A DNA stretch of 64,000 nucleotides from the NCBI GenBank assembly GCA_934045905.1, contig OW203767.1, positions 16,185,073 through 16,249,072 of the forward strand, written 5' to 3'. The notes under the pieces are model-generated. The model saw only the letters and a list, made by a program, of their open reading frames with translations, had not been told where the DNA came from and did not search any database. The position numbers were made by a program, and so were the translations under genes. How positions within the stretch are numbered: the stretch's first letter is position 1; each line of letters starts with the position of its first letter. Of the stretch, positions 1 through 10,300 are shown one piece after another. This DNA comes from Leuctra nigra (taxonomy: Eukaryota > Arthropoda > Insecta > Plecoptera > Leuctridae).

Positions 1-1633
1 TGTCCTGTGGCCGTGGTACATGTTTTATTGTATTGGAATTACATGTAGTGCCGTTGATATTCATTTAAATTCTTTCAGTATTAGATCACGATACCCTGGC
101 ATTTTATAAATTCAAATGGTTTCTGTCGGTCCACAAGAGAAAAGAGCGGGGTTTGCCTTGTTTCCGCTGAAGCATTAACACGATATGACTTGACTTTTGT
201 ATAGTACATGAATGGTAGGTCAAAAATCATATCAAATTTTGCACTCTTTATCGGTAGGAAAAATTTCAGTAGAGATTGAAATGATAATACAACCGAAACC
301 AATCTATGAAGTAAATCTCATTCTCAATTAAAAACGTAAGTTTATGCATTTGAGCCTTAGTAATATGTTGGCAGGTACTCTCTAGGTAATTTTTTTACAT
401 CTTGTGCATAAATCATTGAATAAAAAATTTAGGTCATAAAAATAAAAAAAGTTCAGCCATAGGACAAGGCAAAAACTCGGTCCTTCTTTCTTGGGACAAA
501 TGGTAATAGATAAACCACATTTAAAATTATCTAGTTAGCTCTGCTTTTCAAAAATTTCATATGCAGTACCGTGATCCTTATATCTATTCATGTTATGATC
601 CATTGTTGAAAAACACTAATAGATATGAGGATCACGGTACTGCAAATGATATTTTTTGAAAAGCAGAGCCAACAAGATAATTTAAAATGTGGTCTATCGT
701 ACATGTCAATACCTAGTTAGATGGTATAATGAGAAATGAACAAATTTATATTCTCCGTACTAAAAACGATGTATAGGTAAATGAAGGAAGAGGAGCCTTG
801 AGCCACTAAAAATTACAAGCATTATCATAGATTGTAGGTAGTCATCTTAATTTTATTGTAATAATCAATCAGTCAACTGGTTATAATTATTAATAAATAA
901 TAAGTATTAAATTACAAGTGCATTTAAATCCCAAATTTTCCCAAAAGTTTGATGTATCCAGCATTTCATCAATAAAGAATAAGCATTTAAATTAAAAAAT
1001 ACATTGTTTTGTTTTCTCAATCAATTCCTCCAGGGAAAGAAGAAATGCAACCATACACGTTGATTCATTATTCGTAATAAATTATAAAAAGACCTGCTAG
1101 ATGGTGGACAATACATGGTTTTCATTGGACAGATTAGCGTTATTATATTTTTTATGTTTTTTCTACTGTTGTTGGCTGGCAAACATCCTCTGTTTGCCAA
1201 CTGCCACCTATCTGGCTGGCAGTTACAGCTTTTGACAAGATCATTAACAGTATTGATTTTATCATATTTGGTGACTTTTCATGACAAACAGCTAAGAACC
1301 TCAAAAGAGTTGTTCTCATTTTAATCTAATTTTTAAACATCCCGGTAGGTAGGTCACATTAAATTTGTTCTGCCACTATTGAGTAAGCATTTTGCACCAC
1401 TTTCTTGCAATAAAATTAAAATAATTTGTTACAGCCACCACCTTCTTCACGCACTCTCTATCGTCCCAGAAGAGAAAAGTGCATGAAGAAAATGGTGGTT
1501 ATTTCAAGGTCAGATCAATGCATTGCATGGAGCGGTTTCCTAGTTGACTAGGTACTTATTGTCCCAAGCCTACTTTTCACTACCTATGTAATTGGATGAC
1601 TAGAGTGTACTTTCTTCACATTAGTACATAACA
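1..1633. other. Non-coding flank downstream of SIRT4
   Basis: Apart from the fold-back element at 507-697 and a 23-25 bp hairpin (about 1434-1458 with 1477-1501), I see AT-rich sequence with no convincing exon. An AATAAA on the minus strand is at 852-857, about 780 nt past the SIRT4 stop, and an ATTAAA variant lies near 1319-1325; either could serve SIRT4. Confidence 0.5.
507..697. mobile_element. Fold-back (hairpin) MITE-like element
   Basis: Two arms of about 75 bp (about 509-585 and 618-697) are near-perfect reverse complements around a loop of about 35 bp; the shared outer motif is CCACATTTTAAATTATC in one arm and its complement in the other. A fragment of the arm (GTTAGCTCTGCTTTT) occurs again near 26935, so the sequence is dispersed. 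No clear target duplication was seen. The strength of the pairing favours a fold-back transposon relic over a regulatory RNA. Confidence 0.7.
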
Positions 1634-1957
1634 CTATAAATACATACTAGTGACTTTGGGAAGAATATCTCCACATTTTGTGCTGATCTTTAAATCAGCA
1701 TATTCATCGCCACGAGTCTCGCCGATGTTGATGATCGCAACGGATTTGAACAAGTCATAAGCTTGCAATAGGATTCGATAGCCGGAAAACACAGACAACG
1801 ATGAACCCAATATCAGGAGGGAATCGCATTCTGCAATATTTTGTCTCACCATTTGTATCCTACTCAATGGCACGTTGTCGCCAAAAAATATAATATCGGG
1901 CTTCAAAATACCGCCACAATGATCGCAGCTTGGCACCTGGAAACCATCCATTTGCTC
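1634..1957 (-). CDS. SIRT4: SIRT4 exon 2 (residues 210-316, stop)
   Basis: Begins after a TTGATTTCAG acceptor with codons for EQMDGFQVPS, matching the conserved segment before the second zinc CxxC (CDHCGG). Contains the GSSLSV segment and the C-terminal strand ending KVTSMYL then stop. Confidence 0.93.
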   Translation of the reverse strand, partial: EQMDGFQVPSCDHCGGILKPDIIFFGDNVPLSRIQMVRQNIAECDSLLILGSSLSVFSGYRILLQAYDLFKSVAIINIGETRGDEYADLKISTKCGDILPKVTSMYL

Positions 1958-2923
1958 CTGAAATCAAATAAATCTGTCTGAGAAAAATCTTCATGAAACT
2001 GATGTCGTGGACGTTTACGGAACCATCGTGTAATGAATTGGCAGTGGTGACGGTTTGTTCCGATGAAATCTGTCTGAGAAAAATCTTCATGAAACTGATG
2101 TCGTGGACGTCACCGTCACCACTGCCAATTCACTTCATGAAACTATTTGAAATGGGAACCAAGGAATCATGGGTAAGTAAATTGCAATTTTCTATTGCTA
2201 GCTAGGTACCAACTAATAATATTAAAGTTAGCCTACCACTTATGATTATGAAATGTTGTTAGTACTATTTAAAATTATGTGGTTTGTTTTCCCAACCTGG
2301 CTGAGTTCGACATCGCCATCTGGTCGAATTACGTCAGTTTCTAAATTCATGCCTGGATTCAATTCTGCCAAAACCTTCTGAAATTCATGTCGTGTCATTT
2401 TATTATCGCAACCAAGGCACATTACAGTGTACGCAGTTCCGTGAAGTTCAATTACATTCTTGCTGCCGGCCTTAGAATGTAAACTATCCACATTTTGTGT
2501 AACTAAAAAATGTAGTTTCTTGTGTTTCAATTCCAAGTCTCTCAGTGCAAAATGTGTAGCATTCGGAAGAACAGAAGAAAATCTTGGCCATCCTGCATAG
2601 TTCCGTGCCCAATAACGCTTTCTTATGAATTCTCTTTTGATAAAATCTTGGAATTGAACAGGTCTGTGGGAGGTACGAGCGTAGAGCCCAACTCCTTCCG
2701 ATCTGTAATCCGGTATTCCACTCTCTGTAGATATTCCAGCTCCCGTCAAGACAAATATCTTCTCAGACGATTTGATAAATTTAGTTAACTGGGTGATGTC
2801 TTCCTCGCACACAGGATTATGTTGTGGTACGAAATTTGACACTTCACAAACAGGAGCAGCGGATAGTGGGTAATAACACCGAAATGGATGAGTCTTAAAA
2901 AGATGACGAGAAATCGCATGCAT
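1634..2923 (-). CDS. SIRT4: SIRT4-like mitochondrial NAD-dependent sirtuin, 2 exons, 316 aa
   Basis: Class II sirtuin. The family uses NAD+ to remove acyl groups (lipoyl, biotinyl, methylglutaryl) from, or ADP-ribosylate, matrix enzymes such as glutamate dehydrogenase and pyruvate dehydrogenase. Seen here: coding join 2923-2297 plus 1957-1634, both phase 0, giving 316 aa against 314 in human SIRT4. The N-terminus (residues 1-35) is rich in H, R and K with no acidic residue before position 27, fitting a mitochondrial presequence. The NAD-binding GAGIS is at 61-65, TQNVDSLH at 142-149, catalytic His at 161 in ELHG, zinc cysteines at 169, 172, 220 and 223, and GSSLSV at 260-265. All key residues are present. 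The donor is CAG|GTTGGG, weaker than usual, but the join restores the family sequence exactly. The 339-bp intron is rearranged (see findings). Divergent neighbour: ZNHIT2. Confidence 0.95.
1958..2296 (-). repeat. Rearranged SIRT4 intron with direct and inverted repeats
   Basis: Inside this intron a 44-bp block (1971-2014) is repeated without change at 2067-2110 (period 96). A 20-bp block at 2035-2054 occurs as its exact reverse complement at 2112-2131. The mixture of a direct and an inverted copy within 160 bp is typical of replication template switching. Splice sites at both ends are intact. Confidence 0.85.
2297..2923 (-). CDS. SIRT4: SIRT4 exon 1 (residues 1-209)
   Basis: Carries the presequence, the Rossmann NAD-binding motifs, the catalytic His161 and the first zinc CxxC (169/172). 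The ATG at 2923 is the first Met of the open frame and is followed by a basic leader. The exon ends at the codon for Q209 before a GTTGGG donor. Confidence 0.92.
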
Positions 2924-3665
2924 CTCAATTATTTATCTAATTACAGTGTCATTTAATAATCTAACCTTACACTGACAGTACTTTCAAGGACACAGAAACA
3001 TAATGTACTTAAGCGATAATATTATTGCACAATTGAAGGATTACAAATTATGTAGATGGTTTCCAAAAAATTATGTAGATATTTGTTCAAAACTAAATAA
3101 AATTTACAAAAATAATCTTGTGTTCCCGCACTTTACTTGTTACGTGACAGCCGCTGCCATATTGCTTTTCCTCGGAGGTGAAGAGCGGTGAATTGTACAT
3201 GACCTTGATTACAGCATCACATGAATTACGTAATGGATAGCAAGGGTCAATCCTGTCGTATGTATGAAATAGTAATACCTACATGCATATCTGTTTCAGA
3301 TAATTCAGTATTCATTAAAAATTATTATCACGATCAGGCAAAAACACGACGAAACCAATTTAATTTACAAGGTCATTGGTGTGGTCGTCCTGTGAAAATA
3401 TGCTGGTCACGACTCACGTCACGTGAGTTGTGACTTGTGAGCTTGTGATGTGAGTGAAAACGAACGCGGAACCAAGCGGAACGAGGCGTGTTTTGTGTAC
3501 GCTTCTGTCATAATTATTATTATTTTGCTCGTAATTCTGAATAATAATTCATATTCGATTCACTAAGAAACATTTTAAATCAATAAGGACTTTGTTTTAC
3601 TTATACGCAGATCAGCTGAACCTAGGTATACAGCGTTTCTTTTAGTTTCCACAAGCGGAAGAAAT
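2924..3665. promoter_or_regulatory. Divergent SIRT4/ZNHIT2 promoter region
   Basis: The 742 bp between the two start codons must contain the 5' UTRs and promoters of both genes. I see no TATA box placed well for either gene, as expected for housekeeping promoters. Short G/C-richer blocks lie at about 3170-3190 and 3440-3500. The assignment rests on the head-to-head layout, not on a recognised element. Confidence 0.6.
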
Positions 3666-3727
3666 ATGCCTAACCTCACTTTATTGGAGAGTGCTGAGGA
3701 CGTTAAAGATGCGACATTATGTCAAAT
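3666..3727 (+). CDS. ZNHIT2: ZNHIT2 exon 1
   Basis: Starts at ATG 3666 and codes for 20 residues ending LCQ plus two bases of the next codon; it supplies Cys19, the first zinc ligand. Donor GTGAGT. It is followed by a 100-bp intron ending in a pyrimidine-rich TTTTGCAG. Confidence 0.88.
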
Positions 3728-6150
3728 GTGAGTTAAACTTCCTAAAATACCCGTCTATTTTTTATGATGTATACCAAATTGCTATATTCAGCTTTGTGTG
3801 TATTGTTACTATTTCCTCCTTTTGCAGATGCGTCTCTAAACCAGGAAAATACACATGTCCACGATGCAATATTGGCTACTGTTCACTGGATTGCTATCAG
3901 ACAGAGGCGCACAGTAACTGTTCGGAAGCTTTTTACCGCGAATGCGTCATGGAAGATATGAAGTGTCAGGAAGACGATCCCGATGCAGAACGCAAGATGA
4001 TGGAGATCCTTCAACGACTTCAACAGACCGATGCGGAAACCAATCAACTCGACTCCGACGATGAATGTGAATCGGACTTGGCTGATCGTTTGTCCAGCGT
4101 TAATCTCGATGATGCAGATGGGGTGTGGGAAAAGCTTACTGATACTGAGAAGCAAGAGTTTGAAGAATTTGTACGCAATGGAGACGTCACTAAATTAATT
4201 CCTTCGTGGCATCCTTGGTGGAAGTACAGAAAAGAGAAGAAATTAGTTGAAGAAGTTGGCTTGGCAGAAGAGGATTTAAGTTTAAAAGATTGTCCTGCTG
4301 TTAAAACTGATATTATGCCACTATCTAAACTAACAGTTAGTAAATTTACACCTCGATTATTTGTTCCACGTATTTGGTGTAACATATATAGCATTTGATA
4401 TTTTTAATTTGATTCCAGAAAATTCCGCCGGCAGATGTTGTGAAACGTAACGTGTTAAACGTCCTTGGAGCTTACTGTCACGTCACTCGCTGGTTCAATG
4501 GAGATCATCACAGTTTCAGCTCGGAAGCAGTCCAAGCGTTGGTAGCACTGTCAGGCAACTTGGACTTGGGGCACAATTACGAGTCATCCGACTTGGCGTT
4601 GGAAGCTGTCGCGCATGCAGCAATTAATGTGAGTTTCTAAATGGTTGAAAACATGACGACAGAAATGTGGGTGAAGAGCAAGAAGAGAATCTTGACTTCT
4701 GAAGAGTGAAGACCAGACAATTTTAAATATTATACCCACACAGTTGATTGAACTCTGTCAAGAATAGCTTATTTCGGGCTGTAGACTTCACTCTGAGGGG
4801 GGAGGGGATGCACCAGAGCCTCAAGTCTTGAAATTGGCGGTTTGAAAACGTTAACGTTTTCTTTGCTTAAAACTTAAAAAAAGCTGACAACTAAGTCTTA
4901 GCTTTCAATTTTTTCACGTTTTATACAATGAGAACGTAAACGGTTTCAAGTCCGATTTCAAGACTTGGACTCCAGTAGGTGACTTTATATGAGGGGGTGA
5001 GATGGCGGACTCATACCAGCAATACGTCACATTTTGATAGACTAAGTTGAATTGCCGTTGATCGTGACCATAAAATTCTCTATTGATCCTGATTTCAGAT
5101 TTAATAAATTCAGGCAAACCTATTCCATTTAGGGGGTGGAGATATCGATTTTATGATGGCCTTTCAGGTGAAAGAGGATTGTTAAAGTGTACAAAATGTG
5201 ACAGAAAGGGGTTGGGGGGTAAAATTATGCAATTTTTCGTGTGATGTGCTTCAAACATACTAGGGGTTGTGAGGGTATAGCACCTGAATAATTGGCCTTT
5301 TTTGTCTGGGGCTTAACATCGCACTGTTCTGCAGGGAGGCTAATGGCGACGGATGAATGATTATGAGGATGATTGGGAGATGATGGTGAAGATTAGGTAA
5401 GGATGGAAGGTGGGAAGCATTTCCCAGCATTTGCCTGTCGACTGAGGGAAAACCACGAAAAAACCCCAGTCAGAAAGGACGGCCACAGGAATCGAACCTG
5501 GGCCTCCGGAATACAAGTTCAGAGCGTTAACCACTCAGCCAACCTGTTCCGTAATAATTGACCTTAAAATAGAAAAGTCAAGCTATTTATTAACATTATA
5601 AATATCATCACTGATATTTTACAAGCATTCAAATCATAATGTATTAAAAATTGAGAGAAATTACTAAAAAGTTTGACAGAAGATTTGAAGGTCGTTATTA
5701 TTACGGTGAATGGCCTTTACTGTAACAACAAGATCACATGAAATTATTTGACATGTGTACTGAATACAATTACTTTACAACCCAATTTTTAATATGATTT
5801 TTATTTATTTTCAGTGTGTTTGGCTGGGAGGTTCGGTGGAGACATCGTTGACTATGAGATCCGACGTAGCTGATATTTTATCCGGTCCCAGCGACGTCAA
5901 CTCCGACCTATACCTCCACGCTGCGCTGTCGGACATACTTGCTCTCCTGTTGGCCTCGAAGAAACCGCAGACTGCATCGACCAAGGTTAGCGGCAAATTT
6001 TCACGAAGGTTCGGAGAAAACCTTGACATTCATACATCGTCACCAGCCATCAGTAAAGAGAAACTCAGAGCTTGCAAGAAGAAAGTGGAATATTATTTAT
6101 CGTGGAGTAAAGAGTATGCTTATGAAATTTGTGAGAGTTCAGCTAGTTGA
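3666..6150 (+). CDS. ZNHIT2: ZNHIT2-like zinc finger HIT domain protein, 4 exons, 371 aa
   Basis: ZNHIT2 is a cofactor of the R2TP/URI-prefoldin assembly machinery; it binds the AAA+ helicase RUVBL1/2 and helps assemble the U5 snRNP (known for the family). Coding join: 3666-3727, 3828-4335, 4419-4628, 5815-6150, 1116 nt including the stop, 371 aa (human protein about 403). The zf-HIT signature is at the N-terminus: Cys19/22, Cys31/34, Cys39/43 and His49/Cys52, split by intron 1 between residues 20 and 21. An acidic, glutamine-rich linker follows (residues about 65-110), then the conserved block around WHPWW and PLSKLT, and a C-terminal segment of helices. Donors are GTGAGT, GTTAGT and GTGAGT. 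Two AATAAA signals lie 250-260 nt after the stop. Confidence 0.92.
3828..4335 (+). CDS. ZNHIT2: ZNHIT2 exon 2
   Basis: Codes for the rest of the HIT zinc finger, the acidic linker and the WHPWWKYR segment. I end it at a GTTAGT donor after the ACA codon (PLSKLT), because exon 3 then continues in phase 0 with KIPPADVVKRN. Reading on gives only a short non-conserved tail. Confidence 0.85.
4419..4628 (+). CDS. ZNHIT2: ZNHIT2 exon 3
   Basis: 210 nt in phase 0 between a GATTCCAG acceptor and a GTGAGT donor. It codes for the region with LGAYCHVTRWFNGD and the helical repeat-like segment that follows in this family. Confidence 0.88.
5298..5552 (-). mobile_element. tRNA-derived SINE (full copy, minus) in ZNHIT2 intron 3
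   Basis: Read on the minus strand, it opens with a tRNA-like head: an A box in TGGCTGAGTGGTTAACGC and a B box GGTTCGATTCC 45 bp later. A body rich in CATCAT and a short poly(A) after CCCCAGAC follow. It is flanked by an 11-bp imperfect target duplication, AATAATTGGCC (5287-5297) and AATAATTGACC (5553-5563), 10 of 11 matching. This is typical of LINE-mobilised SINEs. Related copies are at 52985-53270, 60945-61195 and others. Confidence 0.85.
5815..6150 (+). CDS. ZNHIT2: ZNHIT2 exon 4, stop codon
   Basis: Terminal exon after a TTATTTTCAG acceptor; starts with CVWLGGSVE and ends at TGA 6148-6150. The C-terminal helix contains KKKVEYYLSW, typical of the family's end. Confidence 0.88.
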   Translation, partial: CVWLGGSVETSLTMRSDVADILSGPSDVNSDLYLHAALSDILALLLASKKPQTASTKVSGKFSRRFGENLDIHTSSPAISKEKLRACKKKVEYYLSWSKEYAYEICESSAS

Positions 6151-6197
6151 TGGGAACAGTTGCCATAATGCACCTGACAGTCTGTATCAACACAGTT

Positions 6198-6323
6198 GTT
6201 TGTTTTAGCAATTAATCTTTAAATTTAAATAGCTGAACTGAATGATTCATTGCAATTTTTGTTTGTTTTAGCAATTAATCTTTAAATTTAAATAGCTGAA
6301 CTGAATGATTCATTGCAATTTTC
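6198..6323 (+). repeat. 63-bp tandem duplication in ZNHIT2 3' UTR
   Basis: Bases 6198-6260 are repeated at 6261-6323 with only the last base differing. It lies 48 nt after the ZNHIT2 stop codon and before its poly(A) signals, so it is probably transcribed. Confidence 0.95.
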
Positions 6324-6397
6324 GTTTCATGTGGAAGTTCTATATTTATATCACAGTATGTCTATTAATAACTCGTACTTATGTAGAGGCTTGCAAA

Positions 6398-6412
6398 AAT
6401 AAATCCAATAAA
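6398..6412 (+). other. ZNHIT2: ZNHIT2 poly(A) signals
   Basis: Two AATAAA hexamers, 6398-6403 and 6407-6412, lie 250-260 nt after the ZNHIT2 stop codon and are followed by a T-rich and then GT-containing stretch (TGGCATTGTGTCTGCAGTGG). Confidence 0.7.
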
Positions 6413-6760
6413 TACGTATAATTTTTTTGGCATTGTGTCTGCAGTGGTCCTCAGCAGAAAGGAAAATAATTTGAAAATCTAGAACAACATACATAACCAT
6501 TTACTGACCATTTACCATTTACTGACCATTTACTCTTATTATTGTAGGGTAATTGTCAATATAAATTTTATCTTTTAAGTCTGGTTTTGAATCAAGATTC
6601 AAGATTTAGACATAATCGACAACCAAATAAAACCCAAAAAAGCATAAAAATATGAAATATGTTCTTTCAAGTTTTGGCACTAGACTTCATGTCGACTTTG
6701 GACCGATTAAAAATGGGTGTTATTCAAGTTTTACAAATTTAGCACCAAATAATGAGTTAA

Positions 6761-6766
6761 TTTATT
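6761..6766 (-). other. Poly(A) signal of CRAL-TRIO gene A
   Basis: Minus-strand AATAAA about 425 nt after the gene A stop codon. It places the 3' end of gene A about 350 bp from the 3' end of ZNHIT2, so the two genes converge without overlap. Confidence 0.55.
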
Positions 6767-7190
6767 TTAACAAAATTATGCACAAAAAGAATGGTTTAAC
6801 AAGTAACAATACTAGGTACTTGTATCAAATATACAGTACAACTTATTTAACATGTTCTAACATTAACATAATGAAACATTCACATAGGTACCCAATAAGA
6901 AGCCCACCCTTCAAAATTTGTTCCTCATCTGTAATGTACAATTTACCCGACGTCACAATAAAGTACACCTTTGCAGTTGTAATAAATTACTTTGCTTCTT
7001 TCTCACAAACTACAATAATTCTTCAGGAACTAATTCAACCACACTGGCTGCTCTGGTAACGGAGACTTCAAATTCAAAGAAGACTCCCTTTAAATCGTCT
7101 TTGTTCCGGGAATGTGTGTGTACACTGTATTCTTGATTTTATAATATTTTTCACAGAACATTTACACAAGTTAATTTAAATATTTCTACA

Positions 7191-7339
7191 TCAGTCAATT
7201 TCAAGTTTCTCAAATGCAATTTCAGTCTCTCCATTTTTGCTCTTCTTTGATCCCTTTGGTCGTTTGCTCTCGTCGACTCGGAATTTGCCTTCGGTGGCAA
7301 AAAAGTCTGCAAGGCTCTCGAGACGCTTGTTGTGACGAT
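7191..7339 (-). CDS. CRAL-TRIO A exon 6 (residues 253-301, stop)
   Basis: 149 nt, as in gene B. Codes for the final helix (RLESLADFFATEGKFRVDES) and a lysine-rich tail ending FEKLEID. Gene B ends in the closely similar FKKLDID. Confidence 0.92.
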
Positions 7340-10300
7340 CTAGAAGAAAACAAAGTTTTTAATTATGTGATTATTCATAATTTCGAGTTACGTACATGCA
7401 AAATATGACACTTTCAAAAGATACATCAAACAACAAAATTAAAGCAATTTAAATAAAATGTTTTGGTTCATAACTAGCTAATTATAACTTTATTTTTCAT
7501 TTTTGCCAGCAGATTTCTAAGAATTGACATGATCAATAATATGGTACAAAATTACAAAGTCCAGCATCAGATTTTATGGTTTAACGAATTTAATATTTGG
7601 AATTCTTACCACAGAGTACTTCTATTGTCTCCAATTCTCCACCGAGATCCTTCGGAAGACACTCTTTAGGAATGTACTGTTGAATTACAGATTCATCTCC
7701 AGTATGGAAATGCAACTGAAAATAAAACATCAATATCGTCAACAAATTAACAATAATTTACCGGAAATCTACATGTTAACTAATAATATAAATAAGCTTG
7801 ATTAACATCAAAAGGGTTTAAATTCTCTTGAAAAACTCTCAAAAGTGGGTACTACCTATATTTCTGGGGGCCTATTCCCGCATTTGTTAAAAATGTTCAC
7901 TAAATATGTTTAATTGCGCCATTGTCGATACAATGAAAATAACATCAATTTAACGTTGAAAATATGCTTTTGTATGTGGTTTCGATCACCCAGGAGTCGC
8001 ATTAAAAAGGGGTATGAATAAAAGATATAAATAAGAGTGAAAAATTAATGTATTTGACCTGAAAATATACCTATATCGATAGTCATAAGGTGTTACACAA
8101 TTTGACCCCAATGCATAATGCACATGATGATCGGCATGGAAGGTCATCACTTCCTTTAAAAATAACTTCAGTAATAATAAAAAAAATCTTTACTTCTTTC
8201 CACTATTCTTTGTATAGTGAGTCTTGTATTGCGTGGAAATTAATGTGCTGTGTGATAGTTGCTGATCTTAATAATTTTAATCGAGGTGCGGCAATACTTT
8301 CTCGATGTATAATTCAATGATTGTAAAATATGGTAAATCATGTTGCAAAACTGAAATTGTGCCGACAAACGGTTCATTTTCACTCTTCAATCCGTGTATT
8401 TTGATCAAAACGTCATCTTTACATGTATTCCAATTTTTGCTCGATCAGAGAATAGGTGAAAGAACAGAAACCCAAACCAAAAGAGTCAAAGTGTAACTTT
8501 TCGTCGTTTATTTCTAACTTCGGTAGGTATTATTAAAACCCCTGCTTGCACAAACTTATTTCGATTTATTTCAGCGATGTAAAAAATTGAATTTTCCCTT
8601 AGGGCAGACATTATGTTGGCACCTTGACGGATTAGATTTAACTTATAAATTGAGGTAAATCCATATATATTATTTATTAAGGCCGGGTAGGACCAAGTCT
8701 GGATTAAGTTAACTCTCGAGGGTTAACCAATGAAACAAGTTGGCGCGAATTCCATAGCCAATAAGATTCACTAATTTCCACTAATCATCGAGAATTAACT
8801 TGATCCAGAGTTGGTCCTACCCGGCCTAAGTGAGTGATTCCTCTCATATTAAAGATTTTCCGGAGCCTACAGTTATCCAGGTACATTAAAACTATCAAAT
8901 ATCGCAATAAAATATCACAGAATGACATCTATTCTGGATAGTGCCAGATGTCCATCATGCACTATCATTATGAATAGTTCATTACCAGCTTCATGAGCTC
9001 TTTCTTCATGAACGGCTTGATCATTGACATGATTGTGTCAATGAAAGGGACGACGTTGATGATGTGAATCGCTTGCAGACGGACTGGATTCGCATCCTGC
9101 AAAACAGATAACAATGTTACAACACAATCCCGATGTTTTCCTGTGTGGTTTAGGATGGACTAGTTTCCTATAGTTTATTATAGAATATTGAATTGAAGTC
9201 TAAGTTGTAGTAGAAAGTCTTGAAGTTCTAATTTCAAATTTGTGGCATAATTATTTGTCAATTGTAGGCAAATAATTTAATTTCAAAATTCACAAAATAA
9301 AAAGATAATTTTTTCGTTTTCCTTCATAATTTGAATAAAAAAAGATTGTATTTTTGACGTTACATACATCTTGAAGAGAGAACATCATTGTTCAGCATTC
9401 TTATCTCTAAGCTACTATCTTACACAGTCACCATCACCTACTGGAATAGTAAGAAAGCAAATACACCAGACCCTGAGCTAGAGCAAAAGCTGACAGTACA
9501 TGAGTGGATGTGGATTGTTTGAATTGTCGGTGGAATATCTTCCCTTTGGCTGCGTTTTGATAAGAATGCAAGTAGTTTCAAATTCCATAACGCTTGATAT
9601 AATTTGAGGATGATAATTTTTTTATTTTATGTCAGGATTCACTAATAAATCGAGTTTTTTGGGGAGTTATCTCAGATAATATTTGTATGAAAGATGGGAA
9701 TGACTAAAAACTGTTTGATGTTTATTGTTTACTGATATTTTTAGCAGAAATTATTTAAAAATGTGTTCTTTGTTTTCGGTTACAAGAAATTTTATCAAAT
9801 TTTCAAAAACGTTTTTACATTTTATAATTTTGTAAAATTTTTTATAATAATAATTCTACGAAATTTCGACTAATTACCGTTTACTGTTTTATTTTTAACC
9901 AAATCAACGTACGTAGTATACTTCTTGTCATCGCATTTTGATTGCATGTCACACTGAACCTAATAGAGTTTCTGAAATTTCGAAAAACATTATAATAGTT
10001 TTTTTTTCGGACTGGGACAAATATGTCAGGAAGTGTTTGATGACTATCAAATAATCTACAGATACGATATTCTTCTATATGCTACGAGCATCTAAGCAAT
10101 CTAGACTCCTAGTATAGCAACAACTGGCAAGACGAAATGTGGTGTGAATACCAAAGAAACAGATGGGCGAATCATGTAATCCTTGCCTCCTTTCTGCGTC
10201 ATCTGTATATATAGGGATGGTAAATTATTCTAAATTTACCGATAATCAGCTTTCCGTAATGAAAATATTACAACTGAACTGACAATATCACAGGTGTTAA

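Noticed and set aside
507..697. microRNA precursor
   Set aside because: Arms of 75 bp with nearly uniform pairing and dispersed fragments fit a fold-back transposon better than a miRNA hairpin.
3691..3827. Longer start for ZNHIT2 reading through intron 1 from 3691
   Set aside because: It lacks the first zinc cysteine; splicing 3727 to 3828 restores the complete HIT finger with ATG 3666.
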